A stretch of DNA of 64,000 bases, taken from assembly GCF_042660205.1 (NCBI RefSeq), contig NZ_JBHSTQ010000004.1:62001-126000 (forward strand), read 5' to 3'. Position 1 is the stretch's first letter. The number at the start of each line of letters is the position of its first letter. This document shows positions 36,309 through 45,615 of this stretch, piece after piece. Position numbers and translations under genes: made by a program. This DNA comes from Sporolactobacillus kofuensis. GTDB taxonomy: Bacteria; Bacillota; Bacilli; Bacillales; Sporolactobacillaceae. The notes below the pieces were generated by a model that was given only the letters and a program-made list of their open reading frames with translations, did no database searches and was not told the origin of the DNA.

Positions 36309-36362
36309 AAAAAAGCCTCACGTTCTAATTGCGAGTCTTCGCAAATAGAGGTGAGGCTTTTT
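36309..36362 (+). terminator. Terminator after the PTS-IIC-like gene
   Basis: AAAAAAGCCTCAC (36309-36321) pairs with GTGAGGCTTTTT (36351-36362), with an inner small hairpin TTGCGA/TCGCAA. It also faces the convergent aldo-keto reductase gene. Confidence 0.75.
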
Positions 36363-36453
36363 CTCTATTCAGATTCCTACACCATACGATGATGCAATAC
36401 GGTGCCGTTTCAGCAGGCATACTTCTTGAGCGGATCTTCAGTAAAAGATAGCC

Positions 36454-37398
36454 TTAATTGGCCAGAATTTGTTCAATTTGATTTAGTGTTTCTGTGCTGA
36501 GGGTGATGTCGGCTGCTTTGGCGTTGTCGATAATCTGTTCCGGTTTGCTCGCACCGACAACGACACTGGCAACATTTTCTTGACGGAGTACCCAAGAAAG
36601 TGCCAGTTCCGGCATTGTGATCCCGAGTTCGGCTGCTATTTTCTTTAGCTCGGCGACTCTTTTTAGATTATCCGCAGTAAGAAAACGTTGAATACCGCCT
36701 TTTTGTTCAGCGGCCCTGCTGCCGGCAGGCACATCATCGATGGATGTATATTTACCGGTCAGCACACCTTGTGCAAGCGGGGACCAGCAGACTTGGCTGA
36801 CACCGTGTGCTGCGCTTGCCGGAATCACTTCTTTTTCAATAGCACGGTGTAGCATGCTGTATTGGGACTGGTTGGCAACAAAATGGTTAAGCAATTTCTC
36901 ATCAGCAATATGTGCCGCCTCCGTAATTTGGGCAGCAGTCCATTCACTGACACCGATATAGTTCACTTTGCCTTGATGAATCAGGTCATCGAAGGCACGG
37001 AGCGTTTCTTCAATCGGCGTTTCCGGATCAAAACGATGGCAATAATAGAGGTCGACATAATCAACATCAAGTCGTTTCAGGCTTGCTTCGGCTTGTTCCA
37101 TAATATGTTTTCGTGACAGTCCACGGTCGTTCGGACCATCCCCCATTGGGAAAAAGACCTTTGTAGACAGCACAATGGATTCACGTGGGAAAGCTTTGAT
37201 GGCTTTGCCAACGACTTTTTCTGCTTCGCCATGCATATACACATTTGCCGTATCAAAGAAATTAATGCCTTGATCATAGGCTTTGAGGATGGTATTTACT
37301 GCATTTTCATTGGCGACGTAGCCACCGTAAGTTAACCAACTTCCAAGACTAATACTACTGACTTTCAGTCCCGTATTGCCAAGATGACGATAATTCAT
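36454..37398 (-). CDS. Aldo/keto reductase
   Basis: 314 residues, a (beta/alpha)8 NADPH-dependent oxidoreductase. Seen: FFDTANVYMHGEAEKVVG (catalytic Asp/Tyr), LSTKVFF (Lys), DLYYCHRFD (His), NQSQYS and PLAQGVLTGKY, with the cofactor phosphate loop VVGASKPEQI near the C-terminus. It belongs to the AKR group related to potassium-channel beta subunits and YajO. The physiological substrate is unknown. Monocistronic. Confidence 0.92.
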   Translation of the reverse strand: MNYRHLGNTGLKVSSISLGSWLTYGGYVANENAVNTILKAYDQGINFFDTANVYMHGEAEKVVGKAIKAFPRESIVLSTKVFFPMGDGPNDRGLSRKHIMEQAEASLKRLDVDYVDLYYCHRFDPETPIEETLRAFDDLIHQGKVNYIGVSEWTAAQITEAAHIADEKLLNHFVANQSQYSMLHRAIEKEVIPASAAHGVSQVCWSPLAQGVLTGKYTSIDDVPAGSRAAEQKGGIQRFLTADNLKRVAELKKIAAELGITMPELALSWVLRQENVASVVVGASKPEQIIDNAKAADITLSTETLNQIEQILAN

Positions 37399-37559
37399 TG
37401 TAAACCCCCTCGAATATATTGGTTGGCGTGTTCAGGAATAAACCGAGTCCTCAACCGATTAATTCTATGATAGTCTTCTCCGTTTGTAAGCGTCAAACAA
37501 CATGCTGAGGGGTGAGATCATTTTTTTTCTAATTAAGGAGATAGGGTTCGTCATGATCA

Positions 37560-38259
37560 GTTAATAAATGTGGATTGTTTGATGTTACACTTCAACCCAT
37601 TCTCTTCACTCTGATGTTTACTTACCTCTTTGGTGGGGCTATCTCTGGAGATGTGAAGAGCTATTTGTCGGTCATCATTCCTGGTATCCTTGTGCAGACT
37701 GTGATCACGACATCAATTGTCACCGGTGTCCAGTTGCGTGAAGACATGGATAAGGGCGTGTTCGATCGATTCAAGTCACTGCCGATCGCGCGCATGGCTC
37801 CACTTGCAGGGGCACTACTTGCAGGCACGATCCGGTATACCATTGCGACAGTACTCACCTTCACTATGGGCTTTATCATGGGTTATCGGCCTGAGGGGGG
37901 GGGATAGGCTATGTTGTAATTTCCGGACTTCTCGTGAATGTTTGCTCTTGGGCGATTAGCTGGATTTTCGCCTTCTTTGGTGTGATTGCACGCACAGCTT
38001 CAAGCGTACAAGGCATTTCGATGATTGTGCTGTTTCCGTTGACGTTTCTCTCTAATGCCTTTGTGCCGGAGAAAACATTACCCGACTGGCTCAGTGGTTT
38101 GTAAAGATCAACCCAATCTCTCATCTTGTCACAGCTGTTCGTGATTTGGCCAACAATGGGACCATTGGTTGGGACCCCGCGATTTCCCTTATCGGAGCTG
38201 CTGTTATTGTGGCAATCTTTGCACCACTAACGGTTCGTGCATACATGCGCCGGACATGA
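37560..38259 (+). pseudogene. Decayed ABC-2 (drug-exporter type) permease
   Basis: Pieces of a DrrB-like permease in three frames. The first reads FDVTLQPILFTLMFTYLFGGAI up to 37907; homologues have a further 40-60 residues before this. At a run of nine G (about 37897-37905) one base is missing. Adding one G continues into IGYVVISGLLVNVCSW. A second loss near 38090-38095 shifts WL into QWFVKINPISHLVTAVRDL, and the gene ends at 38259. No ATPase gene is adjacent. The missing start plus two frameshifts make a pseudogene more likely than a sequencing error. Confidence 0.82.
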
Positions 38260-38576
38260 ATCGGATTAAGGTTCACATTATATAGGCAATGGAAAGAAAA
38301 CGTTTTTGGTACGCATATGTGAATAAAATTTACTTGTGGAGCCCTTATTTAGGGTTCTTTTCTTTAGTACCCACCCGTAAAACTACCGAATAGTTTTTTA
38401 GTTCCACAGTACAGTCCTTAGAAATAACCCTTAAGACGTAGCACATGCCCCGTCTTGCGCTCATTATCAAAATTCTTGCTATGTTTTATAGTAAGATTAT
38501 CGAGTTACACAAGGAATTTGATTGCATTCAATCACCTTGTGCATGGCTTATGAACGTCACGAAAGGAACGAATGAA

Positions 38577-38789
38577 ATGGGACTTATTTTCGGATTGATT
38601 GCAACGCTGTTTCTTATTGTCGTGTTTATTGCGGTTGGCGGGTTACTGATTACTTCCTTTGTATTTATCGTACTCGGCATTATCGGGCTGGTTTTGTTTC
38701 TCTTTTTCGGTTTTTTGTTGAAATGGTTCTTGATCATTTTGCTTATCATCGGTATCTATAAGTTAGTGAAGTGGCTAATCACAAGGTAA
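38577..38789 (+). CDS. Small two-helix membrane protein
   Basis: 70 residues from ATG 38577, with AAAGGAA about eight bases upstream. The in-frame extension back to 38445 lacks a ribosome site and looks non-coding. Two long hydrophobic helices of Ile/Leu/Val/Phe are followed by a short basic tail (KLVKWLITR). No family recognised. Before it, 38260-38576 holds a weak hairpin (38339-38363) and an AAAACTA/TAGTTTT stem (38381-38399), but no gene. Confidence 0.6.
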   Translation: MGLIFGLIATLFLIVVFIAVGGLLITSFVFIVLGIIGLVLFLFFGFLLKWFLIILLIIGIYKLVKWLITR

Positions 38790-38821
38790 TTCAAAGAGAA
38801 AATGAGCTGATGTTTTATTTA

Positions 38822-39703
38822 TTAAAAGTCATTTGTAGTCATCAAATCTACAATTTTTTGTTGTACCGAGGTCAAGAGATGATTTGAACGATAAACGAGC
38901 TGAATCAAGAACTCAGGTTGCAGATCATCACTAAGTGCCAATGCGACTACCGGATCTTGTGGCAGTATGGCCATTTCCGTCAAGAAGCTAATCCCAACAT
39001 TATTCGCCACCATGCCTTTGATGATTTGCAGATCGTTCGTTCGATAAATAATTGCGGGTTTCGTATGCGTTTGCCGGCTTAATTGCTGGAAAGCGATTGA
39101 ATGAATAAAGCGCTCATTAAGCTGTATAAAAGGTTCACTCAGTAAATCCTTAAAGGCTACCGACCTTTTCTGAGAAAGTGGATGAGTGCGGCTGACAATA
39201 ATTTTGAATTTTTTTCGAGATAGCATATGTCCGGATAATTGTTCGTTTTCAATACGCTGCACGGACCCCAGCAGTGCAAGATCAAGTTGTCCGGTAATCA
39301 ATTTGTTAAGGAGCAGTTTGGATCCGTCTTCATGTGTCTCTAATCTGGAAAGCAGGTCATGTTTGACGAGTAAGGAGGAAAGAGACGGGAAATAATAACT
39401 ACCAATAATCGGGGGAAGGCCCAGCCGGACTTTCTCTTTTTTTATTGCGGTAATTTCTAATTTGGCGGTTTCAATCTCTTGAAGGATTTGCTCGACGTGT
39501 TTTTCAAATTGTTTTCCACTGTCCGTGAAAATCAGATTCTTGTGAGACTGGTCTCGGATGACAAGTTGCGTGTCTAATTCCTTCTCTAGTCTCTGCACGG
39601 CTGCGGTAATTGTTGGCTGGCTAACGTGAAAGAACTTTGCTGTTTTGGTAAAACTAATTTCTTGAAAAAGACGTTGAAAATAGTGTAATTCTTTAATATT
39701 CAC
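38822..39703 (-). CDS. mleR: LysR-family regulator of the malolactic genes
   Basis: About 293 residues. The start is taken as GTG 39703 (VNIKELHYFQRL) because AGGAG sits eight bases upstream. N-terminal winged helix (SFTKTAKFFHVSQPTITAAVQRLEKEL, about 15-41) and a C-terminal LysR effector domain. It is divergent from mleS-mleP with 143 bp between, the usual arrangement for MleR, which activates malolactic genes with L-malate in lactic bacteria. The name rests mainly on that context. Confidence 0.85.
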   Translation of the reverse strand: MNIKELHYFQRLFQEISFTKTAKFFHVSQPTITAAVQRLEKELDTQLVIRDQSHKNLIFTDSGKQFEKHVEQILQEIETAKLEITAIKKEKVRLGLPPIIGSYYFPSLSSLLVKHDLLSRLETHEDGSKLLLNKLITGQLDLALLGSVQRIENEQLSGHMLSRKKFKIIVSRTHPLSQKRSVAFKDLLSEPFIQLNERFIHSIAFQQLSRQTHTKPAIIYRTNDLQIIKGMVANNVGISFLTEMAILPQDPVVALALSDDLQPEFLIQLVYRSNHLLTSVQQKIVDLMTTNDF

Positions 39704-39741
39704 GGAACCAGCTCCTAACCGCCTGAACAAGCCTCATATTA

Positions 39742-39796
39742 ATAAATTTTATGACTACAGCCTTATTTGACTATAAATTTTACGGATTGCTATAGT
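39742..39796 (+). promoter_or_regulatory. mleS promoter with paired ATAAATTTTA boxes
   Basis: ATAAATTTTA occurs at 39742-39751 and 39773-39782, 31 bp apart (about three helical turns), as expected for two LysR-type half sites on one DNA face. TTGACT (39767-39772) and TATAGT (39791-39796, 18-bp spacer) form a likely promoter with the second box in its spacer. Confidence 0.55.
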
Positions 39797-39846
39797 GCTC
39801 ATGTAAAAGACAAGTGATCATTTAAGTTTAAGGAGGAACAAAAGTA

Positions 39847-41490
39847 ATGGCATTAAGCGCACAAGAAATTTTGAATAATCCTTTTTTGAATAAGGGCACG
39901 GCATTTACTGAACAAGAGCGTCAGGTTTACCATTTGCAGGGTACCTTGCCTCCTAAGGTACAAACACTGGATGAACAGGTTGTGCAGGCCTATGGTCAAT
40001 ATTCAAGCAAGACCACTGATTTAGAAAAAAGAATCTTCTTAATGAATGTATTTAATACAAATCGTACCTTATTTTATCGATTGATGGAAGATCATGTAGT
40101 TGAATTTATGCCAATCGTCTACGATCCAACTGTTGCGGATTCTATTGAACAATATAATGAACTATTTATCAATCCGCAGAATGCTGCGTTCTTGTCGATT
40201 GACAAGCCTAATGATATAAAAGCAACATTGAAAAATGCTTCTGATGGCCGTGATATCCGATTAATTGTCGTTACTGACTCTGAAGGTATTCTTGGTATGG
40301 GTGATTGGGGCATCAATGGTGTAGATATCGCCATTGGTAAACTGATGGTCTACACAGCAGCTGCCGGCATTAATCCATCTATGGTGCTTCCTGTAGTTAT
40401 TGATGCGGGCACAAATAATGAAAAGTTGCTTAATAATCCGCTTTATTTGGGCAACAAACATGAACGTGTGCGTGGTGAACGATACTATGATTTCATTGAT
40501 CATTTTGTTCAAGCATCCACCAAATTATTCCCTGAAGTACTCCTACACTGGGAAGACTTCGGTCGTTCGAATGCAGCCACGATTTTGGAGAAATACCAGG
40601 ATAAAATCACGACATTTAATGATGATATTCAAGGGACAGGCATTGTTGTTCTGGCAGGAATTTTGGGCGCAATGAAAATATCAAAGGAAAAGTTGACCGA
40701 TCAGCACGTCTTGATTTTCGGCGCCGGAACGGCTGGTGTAGGCATTACAAATCAAATTCTTGATGAAATGAAACGACAGGGATTATCAGAACAAGAAGCG
40801 CGCAAACACTTCTTCCTCGTTGATAAGCAAGGGTTGCTTTTTAATGACACCGAAGACCTGACGCCCGGCCAGAAAGCGTTCGCCCGAGATCGTTCGGAAT
40901 TCAAAAGCAGCAACGAATTAACCGATCTGGAAGCAGTTGTCAAAGCTGTTCATCCAACGATTATGATTGGGACATCAACACAACCAGGCGCTTTCAAGGA
41001 AACGATTATTAAAGAAATGGCGACACACACGGAGCGTCCGGTTATCTTCCCGCTATCTAACCCGACGAAATTAGCCGAAGCGAAAGCTGAAGATCTGATT
41101 GAATGGACCGACGGAAAAGCGTTGGTCGCAACTGGTATCCCTGCAGCACCTGTTGATTATAAGGGTGTAACCTATGAGATTGGCCAAGCGAATAATGCGC
41201 TAATGTATCCAGGCCTCGGTTTCGGCATTATTGCTTCAACAGCTACACAAGTGAATGGTGAAATGCTCTCTCAGGCAAGCCATGCTTTAGGCGGTATTGT
41301 GGATACGGAACAACCAGGTGCTGCAGTACTGCCTCCAGTTGCAAAATTAACTGAATTCTCTCAGACGATTGCAGAGGTTGTTGGACAAAGTGTTCTGGAA
41401 CAGAGACTCAATCGTGAAGAGATCTCGGATATTAAGAAGGCTGTTTCAGAGATGAAATGGGAGGCAAGATATACAGAATTAAATTTGTAA
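39847..41490 (+). CDS. mleS: Malolactic enzyme
   Basis: 547 residues, the normal length of MleS. It decarboxylates L-malate to L-lactate and CO2 using NAD and Mn without releasing pyruvate. Motifs: NVFNTNRTLFYRLMEDH, VVTDSEGILGMGDWG, FGRSNAATILEKY, TFNDDIQGTG (metal site) and the NAD loop FGAGTAGVGI. AAGGAGG lies upstream of the ATG. Malate permease follows 16 bp later, and MleR is divergent. The locus gives acid tolerance and a proton gradient. A plain malic enzyme is the main alternative, but length, sequence and context favour MleS. Confidence 0.95.
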   Translation: MALSAQEILNNPFLNKGTAFTEQERQVYHLQGTLPPKVQTLDEQVVQAYGQYSSKTTDLEKRIFLMNVFNTNRTLFYRLMEDHVVEFMPIVYDPTVADSIEQYNELFINPQNAAFLSIDKPNDIKATLKNASDGRDIRLIVVTDSEGILGMGDWGINGVDIAIGKLMVYTAAAGINPSMVLPVVIDAGTNNEKLLNNPLYLGNKHERVRGERYYDFIDHFVQASTKLFPEVLLHWEDFGRSNAATILEKYQDKITTFNDDIQGTGIVVLAGILGAMKISKEKLTDQHVLIFGAGTAGVGITNQILDEMKRQGLSEQEARKHFFLVDKQGLLFNDTEDLTPGQKAFARDRSEFKSSNELTDLEAVVKAVHPTIMIGTSTQPGAFKETIIKEMATHTERPVIFPLSNPTKLAEAKAEDLIEWTDGKALVATGIPAAPVDYKGVTYEIGQANNALMYPGLGFGIIASTATQVNGEMLSQASHALGGIVDTEQPGAAVLPPVAKLTEFSQTIAEVVGQSVLEQRLNREEISDIKKAVSEMKWEARYTELNL

Positions 41491-41506
41491 AAGAAGGTGT
41501 AAGTTC

Positions 41507-42478
41507 ATGGTCTTTTTTCAATCCATTCAAAGCGTGATCTCAATCATTTTAATGATCGCTTTAGGCTATTTATTGAAAAAATTCAAATGGTTTGATGACA
41601 ATTTTGGAAAGAGCATCTCTTCATTAATTACAAAAGTTGCCCTTCCGGCTTCAATATTTGTATCCGTACTTAAATACTTAACAAGGGATCGCTTGCTGCA
41701 GCTCTCTGGGAGTTTAGTTTATCCGGTAGTTGCCGTGATAATCTCCTATCTCATCGCGTACGCTCTTGTAAAAGTCTTAAAAATTCGTCCGGGACGACGC
41801 GGGATCTTTATGAATGCTGTTGTGAACGCGAACACTATCTTTATTGGTTTGCCGCTGAACATTGCCTTATTCGGAGAGAAGAGTCTGCCTTATTTTCTGA
41901 TTTACTACATCACGAACACCGTTTCAACATGGGCATTTGGCGTCTTTCTGATCTCCAATGACGATCCGACAAAGTCGAATACGAAGGACAAAGGGAAAAA
42001 TAAAGTCAGCTGGAAAAAAATCTTGCCGCCCCCGTTACTCGGATTCATTATCGGACTCATTTTCCTGATTTTAAGTATCCCGGTTCCTACTTTTATCAGT
42101 TCAACATTAACGTATGTTGGCAGTATCGTTACACCGTTATCACTGATTTATATTGGCATTGTGCTGTACAATGCAGGACTTTCCAGTATTCGTTTTGACC
42201 GTGATACGATTGTTGCTTTGATCGGTCGCTTTGTGATTTCTCCTGCTGTGCTCATGAGCATACTTTGGATTGGTACTCGTATTTCCGGTGCACATTTGCC
42301 GACGATCCTAACGCAGACACAGATTGTTCAATCTGCAACACCGATGTTAGCTGTGCTACCCATATTGGCAAATGAAGCACATGGTGATGTGAAATATGCC
42401 ACCAACGTGGTCACTGCAAGTACTGTTTTATTTGTGATTGTTGTACCGATTCTGATGCAACTGATTCAATTCATTTGA
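41507..42478 (+). CDS. mleP: Malate permease (AEC family)
   Basis: 323 residues, about ten membrane segments in two halves with a charged Lys-rich cytoplasmic loop in the middle (DDPTKSNTKDKGKNK). It fits the auxin-efflux-carrier family used as malate/lactate antiporters in malolactic loci (NANTIFIGLPLNIALFGE, TPMLAVLPILANE). AGAAGGTG precedes the ATG. Co-transcribed with mleS and ended by the terminator at 42565-42608. Confidence 0.92.
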   Translation: MVFFQSIQSVISIILMIALGYLLKKFKWFDDNFGKSISSLITKVALPASIFVSVLKYLTRDRLLQLSGSLVYPVVAVIISYLIAYALVKVLKIRPGRRGIFMNAVVNANTIFIGLPLNIALFGEKSLPYFLIYYITNTVSTWAFGVFLISNDDPTKSNTKDKGKNKVSWKKILPPPLLGFIIGLIFLILSIPVPTFISSTLTYVGSIVTPLSLIYIGIVLYNAGLSSIRFDRDTIVALIGRFVISPAVLMSILWIGTRISGAHLPTILTQTQIVQSATPMLAVLPILANEAHGDVKYATNVVTASTVLFVIVVPILMQLIQFI

Positions 42479-42564
42479 TGTCTGTGATTGGAATATGGAC
42501 AAACATTGTATTAGTGTTTTACCTGAGCATTTGACGTTGCCCCTTAAAAGTTATTTATAACATC

Positions 42565-42608
42565 AAAGGACCGAAACGCATGGATTCATGCGCTTTGGTC
42601 CTTTTTAC
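42565..42608 (+). terminator. Terminator of the mleS-mleP operon
   Basis: An 18-base arm (42565-42582) pairs with 42587-42604 with one wobble and one mismatch, followed by TTTT. It lies between the convergent mleP and nickel permease genes. Confidence 0.8.
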
Positions 42609-42672
42609 ATCGTGATCCATGATCCATACTGCGGATGCGGCTAAGCCAATAAGTCATGTGATGTTGCATAAA

Positions 42673-43698
42673 TTATATTCCGGCCCCATTCCATCTTTCT
42701 TCAATTCTAAAAAATTTCCAGATGAGGTAAGAAGTTGTCCAGAGACCAAGGAAAATGATGATCAATCCATACCCGAGCCAATTAAAATTGATATGCTGGA
42801 TCCAATGCCAGAATGCACCTTTGATGGCTAGTTCTGAAGTAACCACCTGAATGAGCTCAACACTGCCGATTAATAAGGCGGCCACAACGGAGATTGAGGT
42901 GATCGTCATATTATAGTAAATTTTTCGGACTGGTGTATCAAATGCCCATTTATAGGCGCCTGACATCATCATTGAGTCTGTTGTGTCCATAATATTCATT
43001 CCCGCTGCAAAGAGGAGGGGCAATGAAAGCATACCAAGAAAAGGTATAGCTGTCTTTGCGGAATCCGCAGACAGGGCAAGTAATGCAACCTCACTTGCCG
43101 TATCAAATCCTAGTCCGAACAGAAAACCCAGTGGATAGACTTGCCAGCTGCAATTGATAAACTTGAAAAGTGGTTTGAAAAAGTTTGATAAAAGGCCTCT
43201 CGAAAGCATAAGTTCTTCTAATCTTTGTGGATCAAATTCATTATGCTTTAGTTTTATGAAAAATTTTTGGAAGTCCATCAAGATCAGAAGATTAAAGAAA
43301 GCGATAATGATGAGGAAGCTTCCGGAAACAAGTGAACCAATGATGCCACCAACATGTTCGAACAAAGGCATGTGATTTTGGGCCCAGCGTACGAATAAGC
43401 CAAGAATAACCGCCATCAGAAACACAACCGTTGAGTGCCCCAGCGAGAAATAAAACCCTACACCACTAGCGTTCTTATTTTGTTGCGTTAATTTCCGAAC
43501 CGTATTATCAATTGCTGCGATGTGATCTGCATCAAACGCATGACGTAGACCAAGTGTATAGGCAATCAATCCTATACCAAGGATCACCGGATAGCTTTTG
43601 GCGGCTAAGAAGAGCCAAGAAAAACCAAGGACGTGTAATACTAAGGTACCTAAGCTGTAGGGGAGCCAATGATGTTTCAAGAATAAACGCTTGACCAT
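42673..43698 (-). CDS. Nickel/cobalt permease (NiCoT family)
   Basis: 341 residues, about eight membrane segments. The NiCoT signature is present: RHAFDADHIAAIDNT in an early helix, FSLGHSTVVFLM, and GFLFGLGFDTASEVALL. It imports Ni(II) and/or Co(II). It follows the lar operon on the same strand, 283 bp after larE. LarA needs a nickel-pincer cofactor, so nickel supply is the likely job. It may have its own promoter (TATAAT on the minus strand at 43851-43846). Confidence 0.92.
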   Translation of the reverse strand: MVKRLFLKHHWLPYSLGTLVLHVLGFSWLFLAAKSYPVILGIGLIAYTLGLRHAFDADHIAAIDNTVRKLTQQNKNASGVGFYFSLGHSTVVFLMAVILGLFVRWAQNHMPLFEHVGGIIGSLVSGSFLIIIAFFNLLILMDFQKFFIKLKHNEFDPQRLEELMLSRGLLSNFFKPLFKFINCSWQVYPLGFLFGLGFDTASEVALLALSADSAKTAIPFLGMLSLPLLFAAGMNIMDTTDSMMMSGAYKWAFDTPVRKIYYNMTITSISVVAALLIGSVELIQVVTSELAIKGAFWHWIQHINFNWLGYGLIIIFLGLWTTSYLIWKFFRIEERWNGAGI

Positions 43699-43778
43699 TG
43701 ATTTTAGTGCTCCTTTCTTTTTTTATTTTTCTGGAAGCTCTATTAATGTTGCTTTCGGATCAAAGACAATGTGCGCGG

Positions 43779-43813
43779 GCCCACGGCAAGTAAGTCATCA
43801 AAGACAGTTGATG
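43779..43813. repeat. Short copy of the dispersed repeat (3' end only)
   Basis: GCCCACGGCAAGTAAG (43779-43794), then a short stem and ACAGTTGATG, matching the end of the repeat at 22780-22814. It lies in the nickel permease leader region. The rest of 43699-43981 contains a hairpin (AAGTCGT/ACGACTT, about 43869-43905) that may end lar transcription, and no gene. Confidence 0.45.
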
Positions 43814-43981
43814 CGCTTACCCGAACTTTCTTTTAAGAGGGCACATTATAGCCTCTAGGTTTATGACAAGTCGTACTTTCATTTGAAAGTAAAAAACGAC
43901 TTAAAGATTCAACAATCGAAAATTTGAGTCGCCTTTTAGTCATTTAGATAAACGGTTGCTTATTTTGAACCGCCCATGTCG

Positions 43982-44815
43982 TTATGATGCAAATTGTTCG
44001 ATTTCTTTGGTGGATAATGCTTCATTCATGTGACCGCTGCGGAATCCGCCAAGATCGATGGAGACATATTTGAAACCGTAACTGATTAACGCTTTATTTA
44101 CCCGATCATTGAAAGCCAAGAGTTCGCTCAAACGTTCTTCTGGAACTTCAATGCGGGCAACATCACCGTGGAAGCGGACACGAACTGTTGGAAAGCCAAG
44201 GTCACGAATGAACTTTTCAGATTTCATCACTTGTTCGATCGTGTCTACTGTCAAGGTTGTGCCATATGGGAAGCGTGATGAAACAGAGCATGAAGAAACT
44301 TTATTCCAGTTGTTCAAATTGATTTCTTTTGCCAACGCACGAACATCGGTTTTATAAAATCCGGCTTCTTGCAATAAACTGCGGGCACCAGCTTCTGTAC
44401 GTGCACGTAAGCCCGGACGGTAGTCGTTGTTATCATCTAGGATCATACCGTCTAACACAGCATCAAAGTGCTGAGTGGAGGCGATGTTGTTCATTCGTGA
44501 ATAGAACATTTTTTTCGCATAATACCAGCTGTCCGGTGTGTTGTGTTTAACATGTTCTTCTGCTAAGTAGTTGAGCTCGGTCGTGAGGACATTGGCATTG
44601 AGTGCTTTAGCTAGAGCTATAGCTTTACCAAATTCTTCATCCGTGAATAGTTCAGAATTCGCGACGACAGCTAAAACATTTTTTCTGCCTAAAGTGTCGA
44701 GAGCCATTTTCAGAACGAGGGTGCTATCAATACCACCGGAGAAGGCAACGACAACGCGATTCATTTTTTCTAGATGTGCGACTAATGCTTGTTTCTTTTC
44801 ACTTAATGTTTTCAT
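43982..44815 (-). CDS. larE: Nickel-pincer cofactor sulfur transferase LarE
   Basis: 277 residues from ATG 44815 (AGGAAGG upstream). PP-loop ATPase motif VVAFSGGIDSTL (about 22-33) and the sacrificial Cys at residue 176 in SSCSVSSRFPYG, the same number as in L. plantarum LarE. LarE activates the carboxylated pyridinium by adenylylation and donates its Cys sulfur, being used up in the reaction. It is the last gene of larABCDE on the minus strand. The longer frame to 44917 overlaps larD and is not the start. Confidence 0.96.
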   Translation of the reverse strand: MKTLSEKKQALVAHLEKMNRVVVAFSGGIDSTLVLKMALDTLGRKNVLAVVANSELFTDEEFGKAIALAKALNANVLTTELNYLAEEHVKHNTPDSWYYAKKMFYSRMNNIASTQHFDAVLDGMILDDNNDYRPGLRARTEAGARSLLQEAGFYKTDVRALAKEINLNNWNKVSSCSVSSRFPYGTTLTVDTIEQVMKSEKFIRDLGFPTVRVRFHGDVARIEVPEERLSELLAFNDRVNKALISYGFKYVSIDLGGFRSGHMNEALSTKEIEQFAS

Positions 44816-44852
44816 AGATTTGACCTTCCTGTTTTTATAAAATGATGTGAAT

Positions 44853-45569
44853 TTAGCCGATGCCAAAAAAGCTATGCATGAACAGTGCTGCACAGGCTGC
44901 ACCGACAAACGGTGCAATACCTGGAACTAAGATACCGTATTGCCAATCACTGTTCGCTTTATTTTTAATGGGTAAGAGTGCATGGGCAATTCTGGGTCCC
45001 ATGTCACGTGCGAGATTCATGGCGAATCCGGTTGGACCGCCAAGCCCCATACCAATTGCCCAAACCAGCAGCCCAACGGCAATCGGCACAATACCCGGAA
45101 CCTTAGCTTCAGAGATTGCCAAAATACCGGAAATAAAAATAAATGTAGCAAAAAATTCAACAAAGAAATTTCTTGGCAAGTTGCGAATCCCAGGTGCTGT
45201 GGAAAATATATTGCGGATTGCAACCGGTGAGACTTCATTTTCCGACGCTTTAAAATGATCCGCATACATGAGCCAGACGATTACAGATCCAATAATGCCT
45301 CCGAGTACTTCTGCAACAGAATAAGGAATAAATAAACTCCATGGAATATTGCCTAGAATGCATTGTGCGAGAACCATGGCGGGATTAATACATACATTGC
45401 CGAAGATGAACAATGAGATCGTGATACCAAAACCCCAGGTCGTGATGGCAAAAATATGTCCCGATCCACGATACTTGGTCTCTTTCAGCACCTCACAGCA
45501 ATGGACCCCAACACCAAACACAATCATCAGGGCTGTTCCCATAAATTCTGCAAGTAATTGATGGAACAA
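44853..45569 (-). CDS. larD: Lactic acid channel LarD (aquaglyceroporin family)
   Basis: 238 residues, six membrane segments. The first aquaporin box is normal (CINPAMVLAQ), while the second reads MNLARDMGPR, with NLA in place of NPA, as in GlpF relatives. In L. plantarum LarD lets both lactate isomers cross the membrane so they reach the intracellular racemase. It sits between larC and larE, with 37 bp to the larE start. Confidence 0.93.
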   Translation of the reverse strand: MFHQLLAEFMGTALMIVFGVGVHCCEVLKETKYRGSGHIFAITTWGFGITISLFIFGNVCINPAMVLAQCILGNIPWSLFIPYSVAEVLGGIIGSVIVWLMYADHFKASENEVSPVAIRNIFSTAPGIRNLPRNFFVEFFATFIFISGILAISEAKVPGIVPIAVGLLVWAIGMGLGGPTGFAMNLARDMGPRIAHALLPIKNKANSDWQYGILVPGIAPFVGAACAALFMHSFFGIG

Positions 45570-45615
45570 GATGTCTTCCTCCTAATGGCGGATTGCTCCG
45601 CTTCTTAAGATTTTT

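Noticed and set aside
43699..43981. Cobalamin or Ni/Co riboswitch before the nickel permease
   Set aside because: The conserved-looking bases are explained by the dispersed repeat. I could not find the core motifs of either riboswitch.
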